Below, piece by piece: positions 1 to 6,792 of a stretch of 10,271 nt of DNA. Under the pieces are notes generated by a model. That model worked only from the letters and a program-made list of their open reading frames with translations, was not told the DNA's origin and did not search any database. The position numbers and the translations under genes are program-made. The stretch spans positions 1 to 10,271 of the forward strand of contig JAGCAV010000056.1 of NCBI GenBank assembly GCA_017652545.1. The letters are read 5' to 3'. Source of the DNA: Lachnospiraceae bacterium. GTDB taxonomy: Bacteria > Bacillota_A > Clostridia > Lachnospirales > Lachnospiraceae. The number at the start of each line of letters is the position of its first letter. Positions within the stretch are counted from its first letter, which is position 1.

Positions 1-29
1 GATATGTAAATGCGGCCTTTATAGGGTAA
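1..29 (+). CDS. 3' end of a double-glycine-leader SH3-like protein (paralog of the gene at 3261)
   Basis: Partial gene; only the last nine codons and the TAA stop are present. They read GYVNAAFIG if the first codon is completed as in the paralog. The ending is identical in protein sequence to that of the complete gene at 3261-3563. The three base differences inside these codons are all synonymous third-position changes, so this is a diverged paralog under protein-level constraint rather than a recent copy. The leader and SH3-like domain cannot be seen and are inferred only from the paralog. A strong terminator follows 21 nt after the stop. Confidence 0.7.
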
Positions 30-50
30 ACTCCTTTGAATACATAAGCT

Positions 51-89
51 GGCGCCTCCCGCTTTTAATGGCGGGAGGCGCCGCTTTTT
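51..89 (+). terminator. Rho-independent terminator of the partial gene at 1-29
   Basis: A perfect 12-bp stem pairs GGCGCCTCCCGC (51-62) with GCGGGAGGCGCC (71-82) around an 8-nt loop, followed by GC and five T. The T-run lies on the plus side only, so it ends the plus-strand transcript. From the minus strand, where the 900-residue gene stops at 149, the hairpin is not followed by a U-run. The rest of 30-148 shows no gene. Confidence 0.92.
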
Positions 90-148
90 GTCCTGCGCTG
101 TGGTTTTTTTCCTGATCCTCACGACTGGACGGTCGGATCCGGTCCCGG

Positions 149-2851
149 TCACACCAGCCCGTCGCTTAACATCCGGTTGATCAGGTCCAGTTCGGGGCCT
201 CTGGCGATCCTGCTCACATTCAGCTGATCCAGCGCGTCGGTATAGACCCGCAGGGTATCATCGTCAAACAGTGCCCACTCCACCAGGTCCAGTGCTCCCG
301 GATTTTCTTCCAGGAATTCATTGACGGTATACACGGCAATCTCTGCCGCCTGTTCCTTAGGATAGCTGTAAACGCCGGTTGAGATGGACGGGAAGGCAAT
401 GCGCCTGATCCCGTGTTTCACAGCCAGCTGGAGCGAATTCCAGTAGCAGTTCGCCAGAAGCTCCGCCTCGTTCCGCCTGCCCCCGCTCCAGATCGGGCCT
501 ACGGTATGGATCACATATTTGCACGGAAGCCTGTAGGCACCCGTGATCTTTGCCTCTCCGGTCTCACAGCCGTGAAGCGTGCGGCACTCTTCCAGCAGCC
601 CCCGTCCGGCGGCCCTGTGGATCGCCCCGTCCACACCGCCTCCGCCCAGGAGGCTCCGGTTCGCCGCGTTGACGATGGCATCCACATCCGTCAGTTTCGT
701 GATGTCGGCCCTGATCATGCGGATCTGTGTCGAATACGCAGTGGAACCGGTTTCATCCGCCGTCCTGGCATCCGGGCCGGTATACTTATGCATATGCATA
801 TATTTGGAGACCCATGCGGGGTCCTCGTAATGGCTGTAATCATTCATCAGGCAGCCGTGGCACAGGTCATCTGCCATCTCCAGGATCACATCATGAAGCT
901 CCAGGTCCTTTTTCCACTTTTCTTCGATCGCGTTATATCCGATCATCGCGCCGAGGATATTCCCTGTCACGGCCCCTGTGGAATCGCTGTCTCCCCCGTG
1001 ATTGACCGATGCAATGACAGCCCTGGAAAAATCGTCCTGATATTTCAAAGCGCAGTATATGGCGATCGCCATGGTCTCTTCCGCGACCCATCCCTCACCA
1101 AGCGCATGGATATTCTCCAGGTCTTCCGCGTCATTCTCAGAAAGAAGGACAGCCCGGTTGATGATATCCGTCAGGGCCGGCAGGTTCGGATCTGTGGAAA
1201 AGAGATCTTCAGCCGCGTCCCTTGCATCCAGCACGATCTCCTTCAGGCTCATTTCCGGATAGGATGACAGGATACTGCTGATGATATGGCACACAACAGC
1301 AGCCGGCATATATCCCAGGGAATGGCCGTGGGTGATCGCGGCAAGCTGCGCCGCTTCCAGATCCAGGTCTTCCTGACGGTAAAAATACCTGTACTTGAGG
1401 GCAAGCGGCGCGATGCGCATAACACCGCCGCAGCCCTTGCTCTCATTGATCGGCTCGCGGACAAAATCGTCGGGATCCCCGTCCGTCTGTGCGCGCTGTC
1501 TCAGCGCTTCAAGGCAGGTAGTCCCCGGCGCCCTCCGCGCGTACAGCTCCGGCACATCCAGAAGCCAGGAGCAGCCGCCCTCTTTTGTAAACCGCTCATG
1601 CCTGTTAACGGTCCCAAAATCGGAGTCCTGTGTTTTCAGCCAGTCCCGGTAGGCATCGGGAACATACATGTGCGGGACGCCTCCGATCCCTCTCATGCAC
1701 AGCCTCGTCTCACCGACCAGGATGCCGTTTGCGGTAAAGAGCGCCATCTGCGTGTCGTCCGAGATCAGGGCCTTCCCGTCGGAAAGCTCATATTCCGTAA
1801 TGCCGTCAGGGCCATACGTCTCAAAGATCTCTTCTTCCGATTTAAACTCAACCGCATATCCAAGCGCGTCGCCGATCGCTCCTCCGATCATGCTTCCGCG
1901 GATCTGATCCAGTTTCTCCTCGGTCTCCTTCATCTTCTCCAGCGCTTTCCTCGTTTCCTCGGCATCCTCGTCTCTGTAGAAATTTGTGAAGTTCCGGGAG
2001 AACTCCCTGAAGTTATACTGGTCCGGTGTGTGATCCATAACGGCAAAATCGATCCGGCGGAAGAAATCCTTTGCCATCATTCCGTCGTAATCAAATTCTT
2101 TCAGGGCCTTATAGAACAGGTCCGACACGACCTTCGCGTCATTGCCGAACGCGCCGCATCCGAAGGCGCCGAGTACCAGCACCTCATATCCCAGGTGCGC
2201 CGCCACCTTCAGCATGCCGGTAATCCTGTTATAGACCAGATCCTGATACTGCCGGTCCGTCATGCCTTCCAGGCCTCTCTTGATCATCGGAGCCGCGCAG
2301 GTCATGACCGCAGCCACAACACTCTCCGGAAGAAGATCTCCCTTTTCATCCTTGATGATCTCCACCTGCGGCGTGATCATGACGGCGTCTGAACCCATAT
2401 ATGAGCCAAGGGACCGGTTGTACTGATAATACGGCTGCGCCTCCGGGCTTTCCAGAGAAAGAAGCAGGGAGCTCTTTCTGCAAAGATCTTCCTCCTGCGC
2501 CTTCGCGCCGCTGCGCACCCCGCCGCCCGGGTTTACCGGATTGGCCAGGTTCAGAACCAGCACCGGTCCGGAAGGGTCCGATGAAAGATACGGCAGATCC
2601 TCTGTCCGCTTTCTGGCCAGCGTATAGGAATCTGTGTTTTCGCAGCCGACACCCATGCGGCCAAGCACATGGATATGCTCGAAATCCGTGTTCCTGCTGA
2701 TCTTCTGCACTTCTTCCGGAAGATACACATGGATCTCACGCATCTGAGCAGGCGAAAGTTTCAGCGGGACCCGCTTTCCCCCGAAGGTGTAGAAGCCCCG
2801 GTCGAGTATTCTCAGTGTGTCGTCCAGCATGTTTATATTGTCTGTTCTCAT
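149..2851 (-). CDS. Three-domain ADP-ribose hydrolase: PARG-like (TIGR02452) + DraG/ARH + macrodomain
   Basis: A 900-residue cytosolic protein that should remove or process ADP-ribose groups. Residues 1-285 match microbial PARG-type TIGR02452 proteins: the signature GGG (109-111), seven residues, QEE (119-121) is present, with a second conserved loop [11 protein letters not shown] (228-238). After a charged linker (about 290-312), residues 315-680 form a DraG/ARH ADP-ribosylglycohydrolase with GDALG (327-331), DDTQM (365-369), THGH (507-510) and the metal-site HGGDSDSTG (618-626). Residues 707-880 form a MacroD/YmdB-like macrodomain with NAAN (728-731), [10 protein letters not shown] (736-745) and STGVYSYP (824-831). 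Catalytic motifs look intact in all three. Single-domain relatives are 170-350 residues, so this is a true fusion. The start is supported by AGAGGAAA upstream of ATG. It lies 27 nt after the ferredoxin gene. The natural substrate is unknown. Confidence 0.93.
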   Translation of the reverse strand: MRTDNINMLDDTLRILDRGFYTFGGKRVPLKLSPAQMREIHVYLPEEVQKISRNTDFEHIHVLGRMGVGCENTDSYTLARKRTEDLPYLSSDPSGPVLVLNLANPVNPGGGVRSGAKAQEEDLCRKSSLLLSLESPEAQPYYQYNRSLGSYMGSDAVMITPQVEIIKDEKGDLLPESVVAAVMTCAAPMIKRGLEGMTDRQYQDLVYNRITGMLKVAAHLGYEVLVLGAFGCGAFGNDAKVVSDLFYKALKEFDYDGMMAKDFFRRIDFAVMDHTPDQYNFREFSRNFTNFYRDEDAEETRKALEKMKETEEKLDQIRGSMIGGAIGDALGYAVEFKSEEEIFETYGPDGITEYELSDGKALISDDTQMALFTANGILVGETRLCMRGIGGVPHMYVPDAYRDWLKTQDSDFGTVNRHERFTKEGGCSWLLDVPELYARRAPGTTCLEALRQRAQTDGDPDDFVREPINESKGCGGVMRIAPLALKYRYFYRQEDLDLEAAQLAAITHGHSLGYMPAAVVCHIISSILSSYPEMSLKEIVLDARDAAEDLFSTDPNLPALTDIINRAVLLSENDAEDLENIHALGEGWVAEETMAIAIYCALKYQDDFSRAVIASVNHGGDSDSTGAVTGNILGAMIGYNAIEEKWKKDLELHDVILEMADDLCHGCLMNDYSHYEDPAWVSKYMHMHKYTGPDARTADETGSTAYSTQIRMIRADITKLTDVDAIVNAANRSLLGGGGVDGAIHRAAGRGLLEECRTLHGCETGEAKITGAYRLPCKYVIHTVGPIWSGGRRNEAELLANCYWNSLQLAVKHGIRRIAFPSISTGVYSYPKEQAAEIAVYTVNEFLEENPGALDLVEWALFDDDTLRVYTDALDQLNVSRIARGPELDLINRMLSDGLV

Positions 2852-2878
2852 GGCGGTTTCCTCTTTAATACAAGAACA

Positions 2879-3136
2879 TCAGGGGCAAAGCAAATCTACG
2901 GTCAGCGGCTCCGCCGCAAATACCTGGCAGCCCAGGCGATAGCCTTCCGCCAGCTGTTCTTCCGTAAACCATACCCTGTCCATTGTGTTGATCGCGGCGT
3001 TTCCTTCAATGATCCTGACTCTGCATTTTCCGCAGTTGCCACGGCCGGCACAGGCTGTTCTGATATGTATATCCAGGCTCAGCAGATAATCCTGCAGCCG
3101 TGTGCCTGCCGGGCAGACGATGATCTTTTTTTCCAT
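2879..3136 (-). CDS. Small 2Fe-2S ferredoxin resembling the N-terminal domain of RACo-type activators
   Basis: An 85-residue soluble electron carrier. Cysteines at 29, 35, 38 and 70 form C-x5-C-x2-C-x31-C, followed closely by the family-typical stretch EEQLAEGYRLGCQ. The x5 spacing and that stretch resemble the ferredoxin domain of reductive activators of corrinoid proteins (RACo/DUF4445) more than plant ferredoxins, where spacing is usually x4. The large ASKHA-ATPase part of those activators is absent, so this is a stand-alone domain. I chose the ATG at 3136 because AAGGA lies 7 nt upstream; an in-frame GTG at 3157 would swallow that ribosome site. It is the first gene of a minus-strand pair with the triple ADP-ribose hydrolase. 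The redox partner is not visible. Confidence 0.85.
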   Translation of the reverse strand: MEKKIIVCPAGTRLQDYLLSLDIHIRTACAGRGNCGKCRVRIIEGNAAINTMDRVWFTEEQLAEGYRLGCQVFAAEPLTVDLLCP

Positions 3137-3260
3137 TCGTATTTCCTTATGTGACACTATTATGACAATCGGTTTGCTACACTGTCGTTGTCAAAACAAA
3201 GACAGCACCGCACAGAGCGGTTAATCAATTTAAATTATAAAAGATAAGGAGAATAAAACA
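3137..3260. promoter_or_regulatory. Divergent intergenic region between ferredoxin and SH3-like gene
   Basis: A 124-bp AT-rich spacer must carry promoters for both directions. Visible elements: TGACAA (3163-3168) and TTGTCA (3188-3193) as an inverted pair; an extra TGACA half-site at 3152-3156; a small CCGC/GCGG hairpin (3208-3220); and the AT-rich stretch 3222-3245 just upstream of the AAGGAG ribosome site at 3246-3251. No -35/-10 pair with proper spacing is convincing in either direction, so the role is inferred from position. Confidence 0.4.
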
Positions 3261-3563
3261 ATGACAGATATGAACAAAATTAATGAGCAGGAACTTGAGA
3301 ATGTAGCAGGCGGCTATGGCTATGACAACGGTTGGAGAACGGTACGCGGCATTCAGAGCGGCTACCTGGCGATCCGCACAGCCCCGGCAGCAAAGTATGA
3401 GAACGAGATCAACCACATCGGCCTGAAGAACGGCGATAAGGTTCAGATCACCGGCAGCTACGTGCAGGGCACTGGCTTCGGCGGCGGCGCAGCCACCTAT
3501 GTATGGGTATTTGCCCCGAAGTTCGGTATTTCCGGATATGTAAATGCAGCATTTATCGGGTAA
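3261..3563 (+). CDS. Double-glycine-leader peptide with SH3-like domain (secreted, bacteriocin-type export signal)
   Basis: A 100-residue protein with the N-terminal leader MTDMNKINEQELENVAGG. The LxxVxGG-like pattern ending at Gly17-Gly18 is the classical signal cut by C39-peptidase ABC exporters. The remaining 82 residues are not a short bacteriocin: residues about 33-100, starting GYLAIRTAP and with LKNGDKVQITG, look like a bacterial SH3 (SH3b) domain, a fold often used to bind cell wall. No cysteine is present in the whole protein. AAGGAG sits 9 nt before the ATG, and the gene has its own terminator. No C39 exporter or immunity gene is visible in the window, so the exporter must act in trans. 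Role could be envelope binding, competition or signalling; function is unknown. Confidence 0.85.
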   Translation: MTDMNKINEQELENVAGGYGYDNGWRTVRGIQSGYLAIRTAPAAKYENEINHIGLKNGDKVQITGSYVQGTGFGGGAATYVWVFAPKFGISGYVNAAFIG

Positions 3564-3624
3564 ACTCTTTTGAAACCAATCAGTTTGCGCCTCCCGCTTT
3601 GATGGCGGGAGGCGCTGTTTTTAC
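3535..3624 (+). repeat. Direct repeat, copy 2 (gene end plus terminator)
   Basis: Counterpart of 1-90. The repeat unit covers the conserved C-terminal codons, a diverged linker and the terminator hairpin. The two copies sit 3.5 kb apart in the same orientation and flank the ferredoxin/ADP-ribose-hydrolase operon, so homologous recombination between them could in principle delete that operon. Confidence 0.8.
3587..3622 (+). terminator. Rho-independent terminator of the SH3-like gene
   Basis: A perfect 11-bp stem pairs GCGCCTCCCGC (3587-3597) with GCGGGAGGCGC (3605-3615) around a 7-nt loop, followed by TG and five T. The stem core is identical to that at 51-82 while the loop differs. It abuts the stop codon of the convergent minus-strand ORF (3621-3623). 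It could also slow that transcript, but it has no U-run on the minus side. Confidence 0.92.
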
Positions 3625-3815
3625 TTTTTTAACTCTGTTTCTAACAGAATCTGCGCTAATACTTTATAATCCAGATACTGAACACCGTACTCTCCACGAT
3701 GAATCTTATCTGCCAATTTACTGTTATAATAAACCTGCATTGCTTTTTCCAGCGAAATGCCTTTTAGCTCTGATGTCCAGATATTTACCCTATCATTATG
3801 AATCATCTGAATCAT
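3621..3815 (-). CDS. Small uncharacterised AT-rich ORF (64 aa)
   Basis: A 64-residue, probably helical protein without signal peptide or membrane segment. Its ATG overlaps the stop of the upstream LRR gene by 4 nt (ATGA), a translational-coupling arrangement, and GGAAG lies 6 nt before the ATG inside that gene. Base composition stands out: about 34% GC, against roughly 50% or more in the neighbours, which suggests separate acquisition. Sequence stretches such as ISLEKAMQVYYNSKLADKI and the YLDYKVLAQILLE tail loosely recall small helical proteins of gut Bacillota seen near DUF3791/DUF3990 modules, but I cannot confirm that. It is the last gene of the minus-strand cluster. Confidence 0.6.
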   Translation of the reverse strand: MIQMIHNDRVNIWTSELKGISLEKAMQVYYNSKLADKIHRGEYGVQYLDYKVLAQILLETELKK

Positions 3816-5350
3816 TCATCTTCCGTCAGGTAGTCTGCCGCATAGGACCAGAACTCATCCAGGTTCTCAAGCTCATAGGTATGAAGCGTTGAATGTACGG
3901 AATGTTCCAGATTTCTCAGGTTCAGGCTGATGCCCGTATACGATCCGTCTTTCCACGTCAGGTAGATCCCGTTATAGTTGTCCGTGACCCACTCGCCGGA
4001 CTCTTCACCGATCCGGATCCCGCACAGCAGTTCTACTGCTCTGTCGAGGGCTTCTCCCTCCGTGAACGTTGCTGTCCGCCCATATCCACCCTGGTCAACA
4101 TGGAATGAAAGCTCTGCCGGCGGCTCTTCTTTTATCTTTTCCAGGTTCTCATCGCCAAGGGCCTGATACAGGTATTCGCCTTTTTGAGGAATATGCTCCG
4201 CTGCCGACGCTTTCAGGGTATCGAATTCGCTTTCCTTTGCAGCTGTCATCTCAGGTTCTGAGCAGTCATAGAAGGCATTTTCCGGCGCTTCCACGCTGCC
4301 GCAGAGAATGACTTTCTCCAGACCCCTGCAATATTCAAAGGCGTTTTTTTCCAGCCGGCTCCCGTCTGCGCAGATGACCAGCGCCAGATCATCGCAATAG
4401 CCAAATCCCCGGCCTCTGACCACCACCCCGGGTTCGATGAACACGTTCTCCAGGGCCTGACAGTAGCTGAAAGCGCATTTCTCAACCGTGGTCCCTGCCG
4501 GGATCGTCACCGCAGCGGGGAGCGTGGCATAGCTGAAGGCATTGTCCATAATGCCGGCATTTTCCGGAAGCAGAAGATCATCGGAGATCGTGCAGTATTC
4601 AAAAGCCTGCAATCCTATTTTCCTGACAGTCTCAGGAAAAGAGACGCTTTTCAGTTTCCGGTACCGGAACGCCTCGGCTCCGATCTCCGTAACCTGATAG
4701 TCATCGATCTCAGACGGGATCCCGACCGCTTCTTCATCTCCTGTGTACCTGACAATGGTGATGGTCTTTTTATCCTCATTGATCGAATAGTCATACCCTG
4801 CTGACGAAATGATCTCCTGAGGACTGTCATGGAAGTCCCGGGGTGTCTTATCGCGCTCTTTGTATTTTTCACTGCCCCTGATCAGGGCGGTGTCCAGTAC
4901 ATCTTCCACCCCGCTCCACAGTTCATCGTACTCTGCGCGTATCTTCTCATCATCCGCATATGCCTGGTAATCCGTCGGGAGCACGGCATAATAGTTCATG
5001 GCTTCCTCTTCATCAAAGCCGAGATAGACAAAGCCCGGAAGATCCTCAAAATCCGTATTCACGGAAGCGCCAAGGGTAAAAAGCAGTCCTCCTGTCAGGC
5101 CCTCCTCCTCATACGCAGTATAGCTGTCTTTGTGGTAGAAAGAAGCTGTTGCGCCATCCTCCCCCAGAACGACCCTTGTCTTTTTGTACCAGGTCTCATC
5201 CATGGAGATCCTGATCCGCGGGAAAGCGTAGGCGTATATCCCGTGACCCTCCTCAAAATCCCAGTAGTCATCAAAAGTGCCGGCCCAGGTGTGCATGCCT
5301 GCAACCAGGAACAGCGTCAGCATGATTATGGCAGTCCAGATCTTCTTCAT
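3812..5350 (-). CDS. Secreted BspA-type leucine-rich-repeat (LRR_5) protein
   Basis: A 512-residue exported protein. Residues 1-24 form a signal peptide (MKKIW, hydrophobic core to about 17, likely cut near TWAG); there is no lipobox cysteine. Residues 25-180 are an acidic, unrecognised region. Residues about 185-365 hold BspA-like LRR_5 repeats with the recurring pattern of a buried strand, then NAF/KCAF/GAEAF and Y-C, for example IGAEAFRYRKLKSVSFP (223-239), DNAFSYATL (269-277) and KNAFEYCRGLEKVIL (335-349). Residues about 405-510 form a second unrecognised module. No LPXTG or transmembrane anchor is seen, so it is probably released or loosely bound. BspA-type repeats commonly mediate protein or surface binding. 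A strong AAGGAGGA (5358-5365) precedes the ATG. The gap to the gene upstream in the operon is 38 nt. Confidence 0.85.
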   Translation of the reverse strand: MKKIWTAIIMLTLFLVAGMHTWAGTFDDYWDFEEGHGIYAYAFPRIRISMDETWYKKTRVVLGEDGATASFYHKDSYTAYEEEGLTGGLLFTLGASVNTDFEDLPGFVYLGFDEEEAMNYYAVLPTDYQAYADDEKIRAEYDELWSGVEDVLDTALIRGSEKYKERDKTPRDFHDSPQEIISSAGYDYSINEDKKTITIVRYTGDEEAVGIPSEIDDYQVTEIGAEAFRYRKLKSVSFPETVRKIGLQAFEYCTISDDLLLPENAGIMDNAFSYATLPAAVTIPAGTTVEKCAFSYCQALENVFIEPGVVVRGRGFGYCDDLALVICADGSRLEKNAFEYCRGLEKVILCGSVEAPENAFYDCSEPEMTAAKESEFDTLKASAAEHIPQKGEYLYQALGDENLEKIKEEPPAELSFHVDQGGYGRTATFTEGEALDRAVELLCGIRIGEESGEWVTDNYNGIYLTWKDGSYTGISLNLRNLEHSVHSTLHTYELENLDEFWSYAADYLTEDE

Positions 5351-5388
5351 GTCGCGATCCTCCTTTATCCTGTTTTTTCCAGGGTTCT

Positions 5389-6147
5389 TTATCCCGGCTT
5401 TTTCCCGATCAGTTTCACGATCTCCTTCTCATCCGCGGCCGGGTATAACGCCCTGACCCTGCCTGCGATCCGTTCCCAGGATACGGCCGGCTTTTCATCA
5501 TAAGCCCCTGTCACTTCCCTGTATCCCCAGACTGTCTCCGGCGGCTGGAGGACGGAGACCGCCATCCCATACTCGGCTCCCTTTTTGTTCCTGCGGCGGA
5601 CGAAGTCCGTAATAACAAGATAGGTCTGCATCTGCAGCCCGGTGACGATGCCGGGGTAATTTTTTGCGCCTTCCCTGCCAAAACCGGCCTGCTTTTTCAG
5701 GTCTGTCGAGAGGATCCGGATATCCGGAAATGTGACGTCTCCGTCGTCATCCCTTCCCGTAACAAGGTCCATGATGCTCTTTTCCCTGCGGCCGGCTAGT
5801 CCGTCCTCCCACCGGGCGTCAAAATCATAGCCGTCACGGCGCGCATTCACAAAATACGGCAGCCATTCAAGGCTGATGAACCCGGCCTTCCTGTCAAAGA
5901 ACTTGCCATATGCCAGCTGGTGGCTCCGGGCGATGATCTCGCGCCACTCCCACGGGTCCTCCGCCGGGTCGCCTGTCCACCAGGACCAGGTGTGCACATG
6001 CTCCTCCGCCGAAAAGCCGGGAACCCCGTTCGCAAACAGGGGCAGAAATCCTACCTCATTCACCCAGCTGACCAGTTCCTGCCAGGTTCGGATCCTGAGC
6101 GGGTCATCCCACTCCAGTCCGTTCATGATCCATGTATCTTCCGCCAT
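5389..6147 (-). CDS. AlkZ-related protein (uncharacterised)
   Basis: A 252-residue cytosolic protein rich in Trp and Asp/Arg. It has no signal peptide or membrane segment. Conserved-looking blocks are TWQELVSWVNEVGFLPLF (21-38), WTGDPAEDPWEW (57-68), FVNARRDGYDFDARWEDG (99-116) and, further on, LKKQAGFGREG and LQMQTYLVITDF. This pattern matches from memory the gut-Bacillota proteins annotated as AlkZ-related, i.e. distant relatives of the AlkZ/YcaQ DNA glycosylases, but shorter than YcaQ (about 400 residues). A DNA-repair role is only inferred. It starts 14 nt after the methyltransferase stop, within one transcript. The ribosome site is weak, so Met8 could be an alternative start. Confidence 0.75.
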   Translation of the reverse strand: MAEDTWIMNGLEWDDPLRIRTWQELVSWVNEVGFLPLFANGVPGFSAEEHVHTWSWWTGDPAEDPWEWREIIARSHQLAYGKFFDRKAGFISLEWLPYFVNARRDGYDFDARWEDGLAGRREKSIMDLVTGRDDDGDVTFPDIRILSTDLKKQAGFGREGAKNYPGIVTGLQMQTYLVITDFVRRRNKKGAEYGMAVSVLQPPETVWGYREVTGAYDEKPAVSWERIAGRVRALYPAADEKEIVKLIGKKPG

Positions 6148-6161
6148 TGCATTTCTCTTTC

Positions 6162-6788
6162 CTATGGCGTTTCTTCGCCATACATTTCCTCCGGTGTCTC
6201 GAAGATCAGGATCCGCTCCCGCTTCTGATCACCCTCGAACAGGTCGCTGCAGTCGATCTCATCCGAAAACATCAGCTCCTGTGTGCCCATCAGCAGACCG
6301 ATATCCTCATCTTTCGGATAGTAGAAAAACAGCTGCATCCGTCTGGGGTTTTCATACCATGACCAGAGGATCTGGTCGATCACCCGCTTCAGCACTTCCC
6401 CTGAAAAGGGATTGAAAAAGAAAAAGCTGTCCTCATCGGTCAGTTCATACTGCTCGGCGGCCATGTGCAGGAAGGTGACTCCTTTTCCCCTGCTCCTTGC
6501 CAGATTCTCCTCCGCGAGCCTGATCAGATCTTCATTATAGTCAATGCCGGTCACCCGGCACCTGGTCAGATGCGCCAGAAAGATGGCGGCCCTTCCCTTT
6601 CCGCAGCCATAGTCGATCAGCTTGCTGGTCCCGGAAAGATACCCGCTCTGCGCGAGCCGGAGCAGTACACGGTAAGGTGTCGGCTCATACGGATAGTTTT
6701 CCCCGTCAGCGGTATGGTTGCTGCCTCCTTCTGTCCGGATATTCAGCCTGCGCTCCCACTGTTCCTCCGTCAGGTTTTCGCTCGTCAT
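6162..6788 (-). CDS. Class I SAM-dependent methyltransferase
   Basis: A 208-residue Rossmann-type methyltransferase. Motif I, IDYGCGKGR (58-66), binds S-adenosylmethionine; the acidic residue of motif II lies in TGIDYNEDLI (80-89); the motif IV position carries FFFFNPF (122-128), an NPF variant of the N/D-PPY/F motif common in N-methylating enzymes. The upstream block YPYEPTPYRVLLRL (32-45) is typical of a gut-Bacillota subgroup annotated only as SAM-dependent methyltransferase. Substrate is unknown; small molecule, rRNA/protein or DNA base are all possible, and no target-recognition domain is present. AAGGA lies 7 nt before the ATG. The gap to the upstream iron-sulfur gene is 4 nt and to the downstream gene 14 nt, so co-expression is likely. 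Confidence 0.88.
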   Translation of the reverse strand: MTSENLTEEQWERRLNIRTEGGSNHTADGENYPYEPTPYRVLLRLAQSGYLSGTSKLIDYGCGKGRAAIFLAHLTRCRVTGIDYNEDLIRLAEENLARSRGKGVTFLHMAAEQYELTDEDSFFFFNPFSGEVLKRVIDQILWSWYENPRRMQLFFYYPKDEDIGLLMGTQELMFSDEIDCSDLFEGDQKRERILIFETPEEMYGEETP

Positions 6789-6792
6789 GCCC

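Larger units (their letters stand above)
1..90 (+). repeat. Direct repeat, copy 1 (paralog gene end plus terminator)
   Basis: This 90-nt segment matches 3535-3624. The first 40 positions differ at only four bases, the middle linker is diverged, and the 11-bp core of the terminator stem is identical. It reflects two paralogous gene ends rather than a mobile-element end, since no transposase or target duplication is visible. Confidence 0.8.

Noticed and set aside
51..82. Terminator hairpins at 51-82 and 3587-3615 as a transposon or CRISPR-type repeat pair
   Set aside because: Both sit directly behind paralogous stop codons and are followed by T-runs on the plus strand, which explains them as terminators.
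1286..2392. Long plus-strand open frame (368 codons) opposite the ADP-ribose hydrolase
   Set aside because: It lies antisense to a gene with three intact domain signatures, has no recognisable domain or ribosome site, and its composition is that of a reverse-frame shadow. The same applies to other open frames such as 413-1267, 4829-5503 and 6718-7335.
149..2851. DarTG-type toxin-antitoxin system
   Set aside because: The macrodomain could suggest a DarG-like antitoxin, but no DarT or other ADP-ribosyltransferase gene is next to it and the architecture (PARG + DraG + macro) differs from DarG.
3137..3157. GTG start for the ferredoxin at 3157
   Set aside because: The AAGGA ribosome site lies inside this extension at good distance from the ATG at 3136, so the longer form is unlikely.
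3159..3194. TTGACA (3189-3194) and CATAAT (3159-3164) as a minus-strand promoter for the ferredoxin
   Set aside because: The hexamers look good individually but the spacer is 24 nt, well outside the 16-19 nt expected.
3261..3563. Classic class II bacteriocin
   Set aside because: The double-glycine leader fits, but the mature part is 82 residues with an SH3-like pattern, no YGNGV or GxxxG-rich helix, and no immunity or exporter gene in the window.
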